Shown here: positions 17,551 to 26,096 of the stretch, one piece after another
Layout: each line of letters starts with the position of its first letter
How positions within the stretch are numbered: position 1 is the stretch's first letter
Source: Candidatus Thiothrix putei
GTDB taxonomy: Bacteria; Pseudomonadota; Gammaproteobacteria; Thiotrichales; Thiotrichaceae
DNA length: 64,000 nucleotides
NCBI GenBank assembly: GCA_029972225.1
Contig: CP124756.1
Coordinates: forward strand, 4,130,279-4,194,278
Direction of reading: 5' to 3'
Translations under genes and position numbers: made by a program
The notes under the pieces: generated by a model
Database searches by the model: none
Told to the model about the DNA's origin: nothing
Seen by the model: the letters and a program-made list of their open reading frames with translations, nothing else

Positions 17551-19170
17551 CTCAACAGTCATAAGTTCTCCCCATTCCCCCAAGCAGCACGAAATCCCTT
17601 AGAGTAGGCGTTACCAGCGACCTATTATCCAAGGGACATCATGCTAGTTGATCTATACCAGAGCCTTCACCACTTTAAAAGTGAATTTTCGCGCCAGCGA
17701 GCATGGCTATTGTTTTGCGCCATCATCCTGAGCTTTTTAGCGGCGACCGAGATGAGCGGGGTCACGTCGATGTGCCGTTACTGGTTATCGGATGAACGGG
17801 GCTACCATCGGTTGCTCCATTTTTTTCGTGCCGGGTCTTACCATCCTGAGCGGTTACGGGCGAGCTGGCAGCGGTGGGTGTTGTCCCATGCGCCGCTGGT
17901 TGAGGTGGCGGGGCGTTTGGTGGTGCTGGGCGACCATACCCATGTGGTTAAGGATGGTGGGCGGATGCCGGGGGTCGTTTCCTTGCGGGAAACCTCGGAA
18001 ACCCAAAGCAAACCGGACTATTTCCGGGGGCAGTGTTGGGGAGCCGTGGGGTTGTTGGTGGGGAGCCTGTCCGCCTGTTTCTGCCTGCCGCTGAGTTTGC
18101 AAATCCATCAGGGGTTTCGGCATTTGGGGGAAGAGGATGCTAACGACCCGACACTCAAACTGGGGACACGGGTGGTGCAGATGGCGTTGTCGTTTGCGCA
18201 GGTGAATGACCGCCCGGTGTGGCTGGTGCTGGATGCGTTCTTTGCCACGGCTTCGGTGTTCCGGCTGGCACGCTCGGTTTGGTCGGTGGCGTTACAACAA
18301 CCACTGGTGCAGGTCATCACCCGCGCTAAAAAGAACTATGTGGCCTACTTCCCTGCGCCACCCAAACCGCCGGGAAGGCGTGGGCGGCAACGCCAGTACG
18401 GGATGAAGCTGGTGTTGTGGGAAGCCTTTGACCATGCTGATTTTTTCCGTGAAGTGACCCTGTGCATTTATGGCAAGGAGGAGTCGGTACGCCTGATGTC
18501 CCATACCCTGTGGTGGAAACCGTTAGGGCAGCCGCTGCAATTTGTCTGGGCAGTCACTTCCCGTGGCCCCATCCTGCTGATGTGTTCGGATTTGGTGCTG
18601 GACGCGGAAACCATCCTCACCCTGTACTGCCGACGCACCCGGATTGAAACCTTGTTTGATGCCCTGAAAAATACCATGGGCGCATTCCGCTTCCACTTCT
18701 GGAGCCGTTACCTGCCGCGCCATTCCCGGCGACCTACCGCCAATCGGCATCTCAAAGCCCCCCAAGCACAGCACCTCCCCACGGTGGTGGCCTGCTGGCA
18801 GGCAATGGAAACCTTTGTGTTGTGTGCCTGCATCGCCACCGGTTTGCTACAACTGTTTTCCCTCAAGTACCATGAGGGGCTTTGGAAGCAGCAGGTCTTG
18901 TATTTGCGCACCCGTTCCCGTGAATTGCCTTCCGAGAACACCGTGCGACAGATTTTAGCACCACTACTGGCACGGCAATTACTGCGCTCTCCCCCCAAAG
19001 CCTTCTGGTGGCGAATTAACGCGGCCGTCAACGGCGATGAGGACGATGATAGGCAAACATGAACCGCTAACAGCGGGAAAATACCCATAATCAAGGTGTT
19101 AAAACAGCAGTTCAGTAAGGCTGCTGCCTAACATCATGCTTGGTTTTGGGGGAATGTCACGACTGTTGAG
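17551..19170 (+). mobile_element. Insertion sequence in hipA, 1620 bp, 7-bp target duplication
   Basis: The ends carry inverted repeats beginning CTCAACAGTC (17551-17560) and ending GACTGTTGAG (19161-19170), with further matching T/C-rich sequence inside. The direct repeat TGATATT flanks the element at 17544-17550 and 19171-17177 offset, that is 19171-19177. One transposase gene runs on the plus strand, opposite to hipA. The intact duplication shows a simple insertion. Confidence 0.9.
17641..19062 (+). CDS. IS4-superfamily-like DDE transposase
   Basis: 473 residues, intact. The N-terminal region is helical and basic. Putative DDE residues are Asp in VVLGDHTHVVKDG (about residue 100), Asp in WLVLDAFFATAS (about residue 199), and Glu in RRTRIETLFDALK (about residue 340), the YREK-like region of IS4-type enzymes. 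I cannot name the ISfinder family with certainty; IS4, IS701 or an ungrouped family are possible. Confidence 0.8.
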   Translation: MLVDLYQSLHHFKSEFSRQRAWLLFCAIILSFLAATEMSGVTSMCRYWLSDERGYHRLLHFFRAGSYHPERLRASWQRWVLSHAPLVEVAGRLVVLGDHTHVVKDGGRMPGVVSLRETSETQSKPDYFRGQCWGAVGLLVGSLSACFCLPLSLQIHQGFRHLGEEDANDPTLKLGTRVVQMALSFAQVNDRPVWLVLDAFFATASVFRLARSVWSVALQQPLVQVITRAKKNYVAYFPAPPKPPGRRGRQRQYGMKLVLWEAFDHADFFREVTLCIYGKEESVRLMSHTLWWKPLGQPLQFVWAVTSRGPILLMCSDLVLDAETILTLYCRRTRIETLFDALKNTMGAFRFHFWSRYLPRHSRRPTANRHLKAPQAQHLPTVVACWQAMETFVLCACIATGLLQLFSLKYHEGLWKQQVLYLRTRSRELPSENTVRQILAPLLARQLLRSPPKAFWWRINAAVNGDEDDDRQT

Positions 19171-20257
19171 TGATATTGCAAAACTGGCGGGCAAATGCCA
19201 GCAGCGCTTTGCGTTCCGGGAATACTTTGCTGCCACCGAATAACAGCGCGAGTGTGTCGTTGGGGATGTAGGGGGTGGTGGAGACAATATCAAATGCTGG
19301 TGCAAAGCGAATGTCGCCTTCGGGGTCATCGTAGAGAACCCCAAAGTTTTTCAGGTGTGCATCGCCATTACGTACTGCACAAGTAAGCGCGAGGGAGAGG
19401 AAAAACTGTTCCAGTGCTTCGTGTACCCGTTGCGGTGAGACGAATTGGCGGATGCGTTGTGCAATATCTTGGTAACTGCCAACGTATTTGTCATCGGTTG
19501 CCAAACCATTCAGAACGCAAAAATCCTCAAAGCCGAGGTAGCCACCTTTGTCGTTCAGATCGAAACGCTTGACGATTAACAGACGCCCCTGGGCGGCGAG
19601 TTCGACTTCCGGGGTTTCTAGCCCGGCTTTGCGAGCTGCTTGCATACAAAAGTATTCGTTTGCCGCGAGTTGTGGGAAGCGTTCTGGATTCCAGCCTTTG
19701 ACAATGTGGGTAGCGTCACGGTAGCTGAATTGTTCCAATTGTGCGGCGGTTGCTACGGTGTCGGCATCACGAACCAACACTTTGGGTTGCACTCCCGAAA
19801 TCCCGGAATAGCGGGCATAACGTTGCAATAAATCGGCAAACAGGTCTTCTGTTCCAGAGTAAGTGCGTAATTCCTGCATGTCTTGCAACGGCATGGTATC
19901 GGGTTCCATACCGGCTGGTGCAATGCGGATACGCCCAATTTGTGAATGCCCGACAATGCCCAGCAGTGCAAGGTCGTCAAAATTTTGCACCGTTTTCTGG
20001 AAACGGTTACGCAATAATTCACGTAACTCACCTTCGGGCAGGTTCATTTGAAAAATAGGGTGTACGCCTTGCTGATAGCCGTATTGGTCAGGCATGACGG
20101 GCATTGTAAGCGATACCGCTTGTTGAGGCGTGGCATCCGCTAAGTAACCAAACACATAGCTGAGGGAGCGCATCGCACTACGCCCTAGTGTGCCGCTGCG
20201 TTCGCCTTGTACATAAATATCGAGACTACCTTGATCCGTGTTGGTTTGCTTGCTCAT
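19171..20257 (-). pseudogene. hipA: hipA toxin kinase, N-terminal 362 codons, interrupted by IS
   Basis: HipA kinases phosphorylate glutamyl-tRNA synthetase or related targets and are neutralised by HipB. Visible landmarks are the N-terminal HipA domain (residues 1-110), the SGVQPKVLV loop that corresponds to the autophosphorylated/P-loop region, VKRFD, catalytic NGDAHLKNF, and the metal-binding FDIVST. After NI the frame enters the IS, adding TQQS and a stop at 19157. The lost 55 residues are the C-terminal helices, which lie at 17377-17550. The start overlaps the hipB stop by four bases. All catalytic motifs remain, but loss of the C-terminal helices probably makes the kinase unstable or inactive. 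Confidence 0.9.
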
Positions 20258-20526
20258 GAGTGGCGGCCTGTTTTACGTTGGGTGATTTCATCCACTAGGG
20301 TGTGTAAGGTTGGGCGGCGTGGCGCAAGGGGTTGGGCGATTAATTCCAGCCCTAATACCGAACAGAGCGCCATGATTTTGCGAATACCGATTTCGGTAAT
20401 GGTGCCATTTTCAATACCAGAGAGCGTGGCACGACTCATGCCCACCTTTTCACTGAGATCGGCTTGGGTAAAATGTTGTTTTTTTCGGGCATCACGTAAG
20501 GTTTGCCCTAATAATGTCATATCCAT
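20254..20526 (-). CDS. hipB: HipB-type XRE antitoxin/repressor
   Basis: About 90 residues (starts at 20544, 20526 or 20520 are possible; the middle one is used). It is a Cro/C1-type helix-turn-helix: FTQADLSEKVGMSRATLSGIENG is the canonical five-helix core, in two parts. It overlaps hipA by four bases, the usual antitoxin-first order. It should repress its own promoter through the repeats just upstream and neutralise HipA. It is intact although its toxin partner is broken. Confidence 0.88.
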   Translation of the reverse strand: MDMTLLGQTLRDARKKQHFTQADLSEKVGMSRATLSGIENGTITEIGIRKIMALCSVLGLELIAQPLAPRRPTLHTLVDEITQRKTGRHS

Positions 20527-20532
20527 GTATTG

Positions 20533-20607
20533 TATAGAGTGCAAAATAATGGTTTTAGTGAAACATGCATTATATATAGTGCATATCTAAAATATTGTAC
20601 ACTCTAT
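20533..20607. promoter_or_regulatory. Putative HipB operator repeats and divergent promoter
   Basis: TATAGAGTGCA at 20533-20543, TATAGTGCA at 20575-20583, and an inverted ATAGAGTGTAC (plus strand GTACACTCTAT, 20597-20607) lie in the AT-rich gap upstream of hipB. Repeated and inverted copies beside an XRE repressor are typical of autoregulatory operators. TATA-rich stretches among them could be -10 elements for both strands. Confidence 0.5.
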
Positions 20608-20668
20608 CGCCTTGATTTCCTTTCTGTTAAATTGACCAATGTCAGTTGATCATTGAGGGATAATAACT

Positions 20669-21280
20669 ATGTCTGCATTAGATTTGGCAGATTACTTACG
20701 AGTGCGTCTAAATGCTTTGCACATGACCACAACCGAAGCGGCGAAACGCTCCGGTATTTCACGCCAAACATGGCACAAGCTGCTGCGTGCCGAAATTGGT
20801 GAAGCACGCCTGTCTACCCTGATTCAGGTTGCCGATACGCTGGAAACACATCCACTCAGTATGCTGCGTATCTTTTTCAACGGTCGTGAGGTTTCACAGG
20901 TCGCGCACAGAGAAGGCAATACCGCGTTTGTACTGGGCTTTGTTGCTGATGTGACTTTTCCTGATACCAGTGAAGTGCATGTCGGTCAGGAGTTCGAGAA
21001 AATCTGGGAGGTGGCTAATCTGGGCAAGGAGCCTTGGGTTGGTTGGCGTTTACAATGCGTGAGTGGGCAAGAGGACGATAACTTGTTGCCGGTTAATGAG
21101 AGTGTTGCGATTCCTGAGACTCCGCCGGGTGCAACAGCACGTTTGGCTGTACGCTTACGTGCGCCGGGTGCGCCGTGCAATGCCGCTATTTCTCACTGGA
21201 AATGTGTCAATGCTGAGGGTGAGTTGGTGTTGCCTAACCATGCGGGGTTGTATTGTATGGTTAAGGTCATGCCTGTGTGA
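20669..21280 (+). CDS. XRE helix-turn-helix protein with NBR1-type FW (four-Trp) domain
   Basis: 203 residues. Residues 1-70 are a helix-turn-helix domain (AAKRSGISRQTWHKLLRAEI). Residues 90-203 resemble the FW, or NBR1 central Ig-like, domain: FVADVTFPDTSEV, then W in KIWEVANLG, two W in EPWVGW, PPGATARLAVRLRAPG, and the fourth W in SHWKC. This beta-sandwich is best known from the autophagy receptor NBR1 but also occurs in bacterial HTH proteins. A DNA-binding regulator whose second domain binds a protein or ligand is the likely role. The HTH closely resembles that of the gene at 54758. It overlaps the LuxR-like gene downstream. Confidence 0.8.
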   Translation: MSALDLADYLRVRLNALHMTTTEAAKRSGISRQTWHKLLRAEIGEARLSTLIQVADTLETHPLSMLRIFFNGREVSQVAHREGNTAFVLGFVADVTFPDTSEVHVGQEFEKIWEVANLGKEPWVGWRLQCVSGQEDDNLLPVNESVAIPETPPGATARLAVRLRAPGAPCNAAISHWKCVNAEGELVLPNHAGLYCMVKVMPV

Positions 21281-21993
21281 CAGGGGTGTTTAACCCGATG
21301 CATTTCATCGCAGCGCTGTTCCAGGCAACAACGCTGGATGAAGCATTTGCGGCTTATGAACGGCAAATGCAAGCATTGGGGGTGGAAAGTGTCATGTATA
21401 CCTTTGTGCCACAAATATACCTCGATGCTCACTTGTCGATAGTGCCACTGTTCAAAACCTCTGGTTCGTACAGCCCCGGTTTTCTTAAACATTATCAGGA
21501 AGCGGGCTTTGAACAACACGATTTCACGGTAAAAAAATCCTTCAGGGTGAAAGCCAGCTCATTGATTGGTGGGGGGGAAAGCCGTAAGTGTCACTTAAGC
21601 AAGCATGAGCAGAATATAGTTGTTACGGCGCGGGAGGATTACGGTATCCGTAATGGGATGACGATTCCGCTCCAAAGTGGCATTGGCATAGGGGGAATTA
21701 GTTGCATTAGTGCTGACAAAGACGCAGCTTACCAACGGTTGTTGCAGGAGCGTGCTGAAGCATTATTTTGCTGCGCCCAACTTTTTCATGCACATGTGAT
21801 GACACGACCGCAGTTAAATGCTTTTTTTATGACGGCGCTGTTGGAAAAGCTGAGTGTGAAAGAGCGTCGCTTGCTTCCCTTCCTCATCACAGGCTTGCCG
21901 ATGAAAACCCCATCTCACAAACTATCCCCGGTTTGTACGACGGCAGAAAGGGCATCGCGGCACGCCAACGCCGGTGGTGCGAAGGTAAGCTGA
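21277..21993 (+). CDS. LuxR-type autoinducer-binding-domain regulator, C-terminus doubtful
   Basis: Up to 238 residues; it starts at GTG 21277 (overlapping the upstream stop) or ATG 21298. Residues 20-180 resemble the autoinducer-binding domain of LuxR-type regulators. A helix-turn-helix would be expected from LSVKERRLLPF onward. Only its first half looks right; the last ~30 residues (SPVCTTAERASRHANAGG...) lack the recognition-helix pattern. The gene ends 28 bases before a decayed pseudogene, so its 3' end may be damaged. Coupling to the HTH-FW gene suggests a joint regulatory unit. No luxI-like synthase is seen. Confidence 0.6.
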   Translation: MTGVFNPMHFIAALFQATTLDEAFAAYERQMQALGVESVMYTFVPQIYLDAHLSIVPLFKTSGSYSPGFLKHYQEAGFEQHDFTVKKSFRVKASSLIGGGESRKCHLSKHEQNIVVTAREDYGIRNGMTIPLQSGIGIGGISCISADKDAAYQRLLQERAEALFCCAQLFHAHVMTRPQLNAFFMTALLEKLSVKERRLLPFLITGLPMKTPSHKLSPVCTTAERASRHANAGGAKVS

Positions 21994-22021
21994 ACAGGCG
22001 TCATGGTGTGTCTCCGTTGCA

Positions 22022-22805
22022 TCACAGGTTCAAATTCACCAATAGCCGCCCCTGAATGCGCCCTGCCAAAATGTCTTTGGCGGCTTGCGGCACTTCTTCC
22101 AAGGCAATCGCGCAACCCAATTCGGCATAGGCACTCGGTGGCATGGCAGCAGCAAGGCGTTCCCATGCACGCAGCCGCCGTTCTGCTGGGCAACTCACTG
22201 AATCCACTCCCGCGCAAGCTGACATTGCGTAAAATGAACGGCATGACCGTGGTGTTCAGCTCGAAACCTCCGGCTAAACCGCAAGCCGCCACCGTACCGC
22301 CGTATTGCATTTCAGCCAAAACCCGTGCCAAGGTGTTGCCACCGACCACATCCACCGCACCAGCCCAGTTTTGGCTTTCTAAGGGATGTGCCGGTCGGCT
22401 CATTTCTTCGCGTGAAATAAAGGCTTTTGCGCCCAAACCCGTCAGGAAATCTTGCGTTTCCGGGCGACCGGATACCGCCGTGACCGCGTAGCCGAGTTGT
22501 GACAGCAGCAATACCGACACGCTGCCCACACCGTCTGCCACGTTGCCGTACACCCGCTTCTTCCAGCGCCATCACACACAACATGGCGGTAAAGCCTGCG
22601 GTGCCGATGATCATTGCTTGTTTGGCATCCAAGCCCGCTGGCATGGGGACTAACCAATCGGCTTTGACTCGCGCTTTCTGGGCAAAATGAGCGATGAATA
22701 GGCAATGTCGACTAAGACTTCGCCTTCAGGCAAATCGTCAACATTAAGGCGGCGGATTTCTGCGTGGGTTTTGCCTTCCACCTGACTTAGGATAATAGCC
22801 CGTCA
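22022..22805 (-). pseudogene. acuI: acuI/yhdH-type acrylyl-CoA reductase (quinone oxidoreductase) pseudogene
   Basis: Pieces of one YhdH/AcuI protein lie in order in different frames on the minus strand. Near 22800-22690 is LSQVEGKTHAEIRRLNVDDLPEG...; this jumps, with loss of about 80 codons, to QKARVKADWLVPMPAGLDAKQAMIIGT up to about 22560. Next comes GVGSVSVLLLSQLGYAVTAVSG through AACGLAGGFELNTTVMPFILRNVSLRG, then after another shift GVDSVSCPAERRLRAWERLA to the stop. At least two frameshifts, an internal deletion and a damaged start make it non-functional. The intact enzyme reduces acryloyl-CoA using NADPH. Confidence 0.85.
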
Positions 22806-22921
22806 GCCCTTTGGGACACCAAGCCCGTGGGGAAGTCTCCCCCGCAAGGAGTTAAGGAACTGTCCCGAAATAACTTCCCTCTTTTCTGCTAACAGCGAAA
22901 GGGGGAAGATAGCCCCTTGTA

Positions 22922-23194
22922 ATGCCAATCAACACCGAGGATGAGCCAATGGATGTTTACCCATCAGCCATAGAAAAACAAATGCAGCGGTTCTACCAAT
23001 CGCTCAATGAGCGTGACCGCCGCCGCTACGCCGCCGTGGAAGCCGTCCGGCTTGGGCACGGGGGGCAGGACTACATTTCCCGGTTATTGGACTGTGACCC
23101 CAAAACCATCCGCCACGGGTTGACGGAGTTGGAATCGGAAGATGGCTTGCCCACCGTAAGGCAGCGAAAAAAAGGGGCGGGCGCAAACGGCTGA
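22922..23194 (+). CDS. ISAzo13-family transposase, N-terminal frame
   Basis: 90 residues: a helical DNA-binding N-terminus (LNERDRRRYAAVEAV, GGQDYISRLLDCDPKTIRHG), as in ISAzo13 transposases. It ends shortly after an A7 run. The continuing transposase reads on in the -1 frame from the same point. Either a programmed frameshift makes the full-length enzyme or a one-base change has broken it. Confidence 0.75.
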   Translation: MPINTEDEPMDVYPSAIEKQMQRFYQSLNERDRRRYAAVEAVRLGHGGQDYISRLLDCDPKTIRHGLTELESEDGLPTVRQRKKGAGANG

Positions 23195-24153
23195 ACGCTA
23201 CGCACCTGCAATTGGATGAGCATTTTCGCCAAGTTTTAAAGGATCATACGGCAGGCGACCCCATGCGGGAGGCGGTGAAATGGACGAACCTGTCACGTCG
23301 GCAGATTGCCCGGCGGATGCAGGCATTGGGGACATCGGCTGGGAAAAACGTGGTGTCGCGCCTATTACGGGAGCACGGCTACCGCCGCCGCAAGCCCCAG
23401 AAGAAACGCACCATGGGGCAACACGCTGACCGTAATGCCCAGTTTGAAAAGATTGCCCAACTCAAACAAACCTACCTGCAAGCAGGCAAACCCGTGATCA
23501 GCATTGACACCAAAAAGAAGGAACTGCTGGGCAACTTTTACCGTGAAGGGGTAACGGATGCCGTCGAACCCACGGAGGTCAATGACCATGACTTCCCCAG
23601 CTATGGCAATGGTCAGGTGATCCCCCACGGCATCTACGACCTTGCCCGCAACGAAGCGGCACTGCACCTGAACACCAGCCACGACACCACCGAGTTTGCC
23701 TGCGAAAGCCTTGGCTTATGGTGGCGTGAGCAAGGGAAACCCAACTACCCCGAAGCTGACGAGCTGTTGGTCTTATGTGACGGTGGTGGCAGCAACAGTT
23801 CCTCTGCGTACCTGTTCAAGCAAGACTTGCAGGCATTGGCGGACAGCCTGAACCTGACAATACGCATCGCCCACTACCCGCCCTATTGCTCCAAATACAA
23901 CCCGATTGAACACCGACTGTTCCCCCATGTGACCCGTGCCTGCCGGGGTGTGCCGTTGGAAACGGTCGAAACCGCCAAACACTACATGGCAAAAACGGAA
24001 ACCACCACTGGCTTGAAGGTCGCTGTCCGCATCATCAGTAAAGTTTTTGAAACCGGGCGCAAGTATACCCAAGCGTTTAAGGATAACATGACCATCCAGT
24101 TCGATGATTTCCTGCCAAAATGGAACTACACCGCTACCCCTCAGTCCCCCTGA
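23161..24153 (+). CDS. ISAzo13-family transposase, catalytic frame
   Basis: Reads in the -1 frame relative to the upstream part; the join is at the A7 run, giving RKRLNATHLQLDEHF and so on. The first methionine-like codon is at 23212 (TTG). The ISAZ013-type DDE catalytic domain shows PVISIDTKKKELLG (first Asp), ELLVLCDGGGSN (second Asp) and SKYNPIEHRLFPHVT (Glu). It is about 313 residues from the TTG. It is intact apart from needing the frameshift for its N-terminus. Confidence 0.8.
   Translation, partial: AAKKRGGRKRLNATHLQLDEHFRQVLKDHTAGDPMREAVKWTNLSRRQIARRMQALGTSAGKNVVSRLLREHGYRRRKPQKKRTMGQHADRNAQFEKIAQLKQTYLQAGKPVISIDTKKKELLGNFYREGVTDAVEPTEVNDHDFPSYGNGQVIPHGIYDLARNEAALHLNTSHDTTEFACESLGLWWREQGKPNYPEADELLVLCDGGGSNSSSAYLFKQDLQALADSLNLTIRIAHYPPYCSKYNPIEHRLFPHVTRACRGVPLETVETAKHYMAKTETTTGLKVAVRIISKVFETGRKYTQAFKDNMTIQFDDFLPKWNYTATPQSP
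23167..23173 (+). other. A7 slippery site, possible programmed -1 frameshift
   Basis: In the upstream frame the run reads cgA AAA AAA, an X XXY YYZ-type heptamer. A one-base backward slip leads straight into the catalytic frame. GC-rich sequence follows and could form a stimulatory structure. Several IS families use such sites. Confidence 0.5.
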
Positions 24154-24192
24154 TTTCGGGAAGTTATTTCGGGACAGTTCCTAAGGGGGCAG

Positions 24193-25992
24193 TCATGGGC
24201 ATTGAAAGGCAGTGAGTTGTGCTTCACACGCGCTAATCTTTCCGCCCGGCAAGGGCAAGGCGTCTTGTAAAATATCGCAAGCCGCCTGCTTTCCCCCCGC
24301 GACACCGTGTTCGGTTTCCAATAACGCCAGTTTCTCGATGGCTTTACTGGTGTTGCAATCCCGCTTCCTATCCGCGCTCAAGGCTGCTTTGTAGGTGTCA
24401 GCCGCTGTATCGTATTGCCCTTCCATGACGTAACGCTCAGCCAAGGCCAGGTAAAACTGCTTGTCGAGAATCACCTTGTTGGCAGGGTTCAAAGTACGTG
24501 CAGCATTACAAGCTTCATCTGCGATCATGGTGGGCAATGCCTCCAGCGGAGCTGCCCAAGCACGCGCAATGCACAGGTTGTTTTGTATCCAGTCAATGCG
24601 ATTGTTGAGGCTGATCGCCTGTTCCAACGCGCTTTGTGCCCCTTCAATACTGCGTAATGGTGGCTCAACTGACATCAACACCACGCCCAGATTCGCCCAG
24701 GCAAACACATTGCCGCAGTTTTGTTCGATGGCTTGCGCGTATTTCTCCACGGCTTGAATCGGGCGGTTGTTATTAAAGAGCAACGTAGCATCACCTTCGG
24801 TACGGTTGGAGGCAAGCATCTCTTGTGGTTTAGCCGCTGGTTTGGCAGCACAGTCCTCTTGCAAGGCTTTGACTGAGGGCAGTGCCATCTGGGGGGTGAC
24901 CAGCACCATGCTGCGCATCGTCAAACTGTCGGCCTGGAAAGCACTCGCATCGGGGAACACAGGAAAAGCGGGTGGAGCCGCCGCCGGTGCACGCTTCGGC
25001 TCAGGGATACGCACCGCTATTTGTGCCATTTCCGGTGTGGCAGACGCTTGACAAACCTTGGTAAGGGCATAATCAGGGCATAAGAGCCGGGTTTTATCCA
25101 AAGCATTGCCCATAATTTGCCCAAAAATATGCCGCAGTGTGTCATTATTGCCCGCGATATTGTGTAATCGGGCAGAATGCAATTCGGCTAACAATTGTCC
25201 CAAACTTTCCGGGGTAATCTGACTGCTTTGCAGGCGTGAACAATACTCAAACCATTGTCCCAATTGGCTATCAGGGTGCTCACTGGCATCTGCCTCCCCG
25301 CTGCAATAGTAATACAGGTTGTGGCTTTCCGAAGCGACACTTAACAAGCGCTGACGGCTTTCACGCAACATTTCACTGAGCAAATCCATGTTCAAGGCGT
25401 TCGGGTCACGTGTACCGAGACTGCGTTCAAAACCAAAGATGCGTCCTTCCAGCTCAACTTGCAGAAACAGCTTGCCCTGATCCTGATAAACCGTGCCAGT
25501 AATATTGCGCCGCCCAAACAAGCTGGCAATGAATTCCACTACATCGTTGATGGAAATCCCTGTCTCCGGTAATTTGATACTTGCCCCCAGCAAGTAATCT
25601 TCGGTATTGCCGGTTACGGTGTCGATAGTGACCTTGCCATTACGGCTCGTGCGTTTGACGGTGGTGTAAATGTCAGCTTCAGCCAGCAATAACTCCTGTT
25701 TCAGCGCATTGGCAATCACCCGTCCGGCATCCGAATGGCGATCCGTCATGCTTTTAGGCACTGCAAAGGGCTTGACCAACACCAATTGCGAACTTTCTAC
25801 GGCTTTATAAACCACAAACAGTACAATCAACAGCAAGCCCAGTGTGGCAAACAGGCGCAAAAACCCCATAATGCGTTCCGTCAGCAAGCGCATGACATCA
25901 AGGGAGCGAAGCAGTAGCACTTGCCCATAGTGTTGCAGCGCCAGGAGTCGCAAACGCCATACCGGTAACTCAGCAGGGGTTGGTTCAGCCAT
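24193..25992 (-). CDS. Membrane-anchored TPR-like protein of unknown function
   Basis: About 599 residues from the ATG at 25992. One transmembrane segment (about residues 45-65, ATLGLLLIVLFVVYKAV) anchors a large domain. The middle has a Pro/Ala-rich stretch (about 315-345). The C-terminal third contains TPR-like helical repeats (DATLLFNNNRPIQAVEKYAQAIEQN; LALAERYVMEGQYDTAADTYKAAL). Cysteines throughout suggest a periplasmic location. I do not recognise a family beyond TPR. Its stop is 11 bases from the ISAzo13-like element, so the original 3' flank may be changed, but the protein seems to end naturally. Confidence 0.65.
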   Translation of the reverse strand: MAEPTPAELPVWRLRLLALQHYGQVLLLRSLDVMRLLTERIMGFLRLFATLGLLLIVLFVVYKAVESSQLVLVKPFAVPKSMTDRHSDAGRVIANALKQELLLAEADIYTTVKRTSRNGKVTIDTVTGNTEDYLLGASIKLPETGISINDVVEFIASLFGRRNITGTVYQDQGKLFLQVELEGRIFGFERSLGTRDPNALNMDLLSEMLRESRQRLLSVASESHNLYYYCSGEADASEHPDSQLGQWFEYCSRLQSSQITPESLGQLLAELHSARLHNIAGNNDTLRHIFGQIMGNALDKTRLLCPDYALTKVCQASATPEMAQIAVRIPEPKRAPAAAPPAFPVFPDASAFQADSLTMRSMVLVTPQMALPSVKALQEDCAAKPAAKPQEMLASNRTEGDATLLFNNNRPIQAVEKYAQAIEQNCGNVFAWANLGVVLMSVEPPLRSIEGAQSALEQAISLNNRIDWIQNNLCIARAWAAPLEALPTMIADEACNAARTLNPANKVILDKQFYLALAERYVMEGQYDTAADTYKAALSADRKRDCNTSKAIEKLALLETEHGVAGGKQAACDILQDALPLPGGKISACEAQLTAFQCP

Positions 25993-26096
25993 GATTGCCC
26001 GATTCCTTTGCAAGGGTTTAGCTGATTATAGGCAATATAAACCCGACAAACGAATTTGTGGCAAAATGAGTGCATTGCAACAAGAGGGAGTAAACC

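Larger units (their letters stand above)
22856..24181 (+). mobile_element. ISAzo13-family insertion sequence, ~1.33 kb
   Basis: Perfect 24-bp terminal inverted repeats start GGAACTGTCCCGAAATAACT at 22856 and end with the reverse complement at 24181. The trinucleotide TAA flanks both sides (22853-22855 and 24182-24184), which may be a 3-bp target duplication. The transposase is encoded in two overlapping frames. The element lies between the acuI pseudogene and the TPR membrane protein gene, 11 bases from the latter's stop. Confidence 0.88.

Noticed and set aside
17377..17583. Independent 68-codon small gene
   Set aside because: Its last 55 codons are the C-terminus of hipA; its apparent start lies in the IS end.
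23004..24072. Minus-strand open frames opposite the ISAzo13-like transposase
   Set aside because: Shadow frames; the plus-strand frames carry the catalytic motifs and match the terminal repeats.
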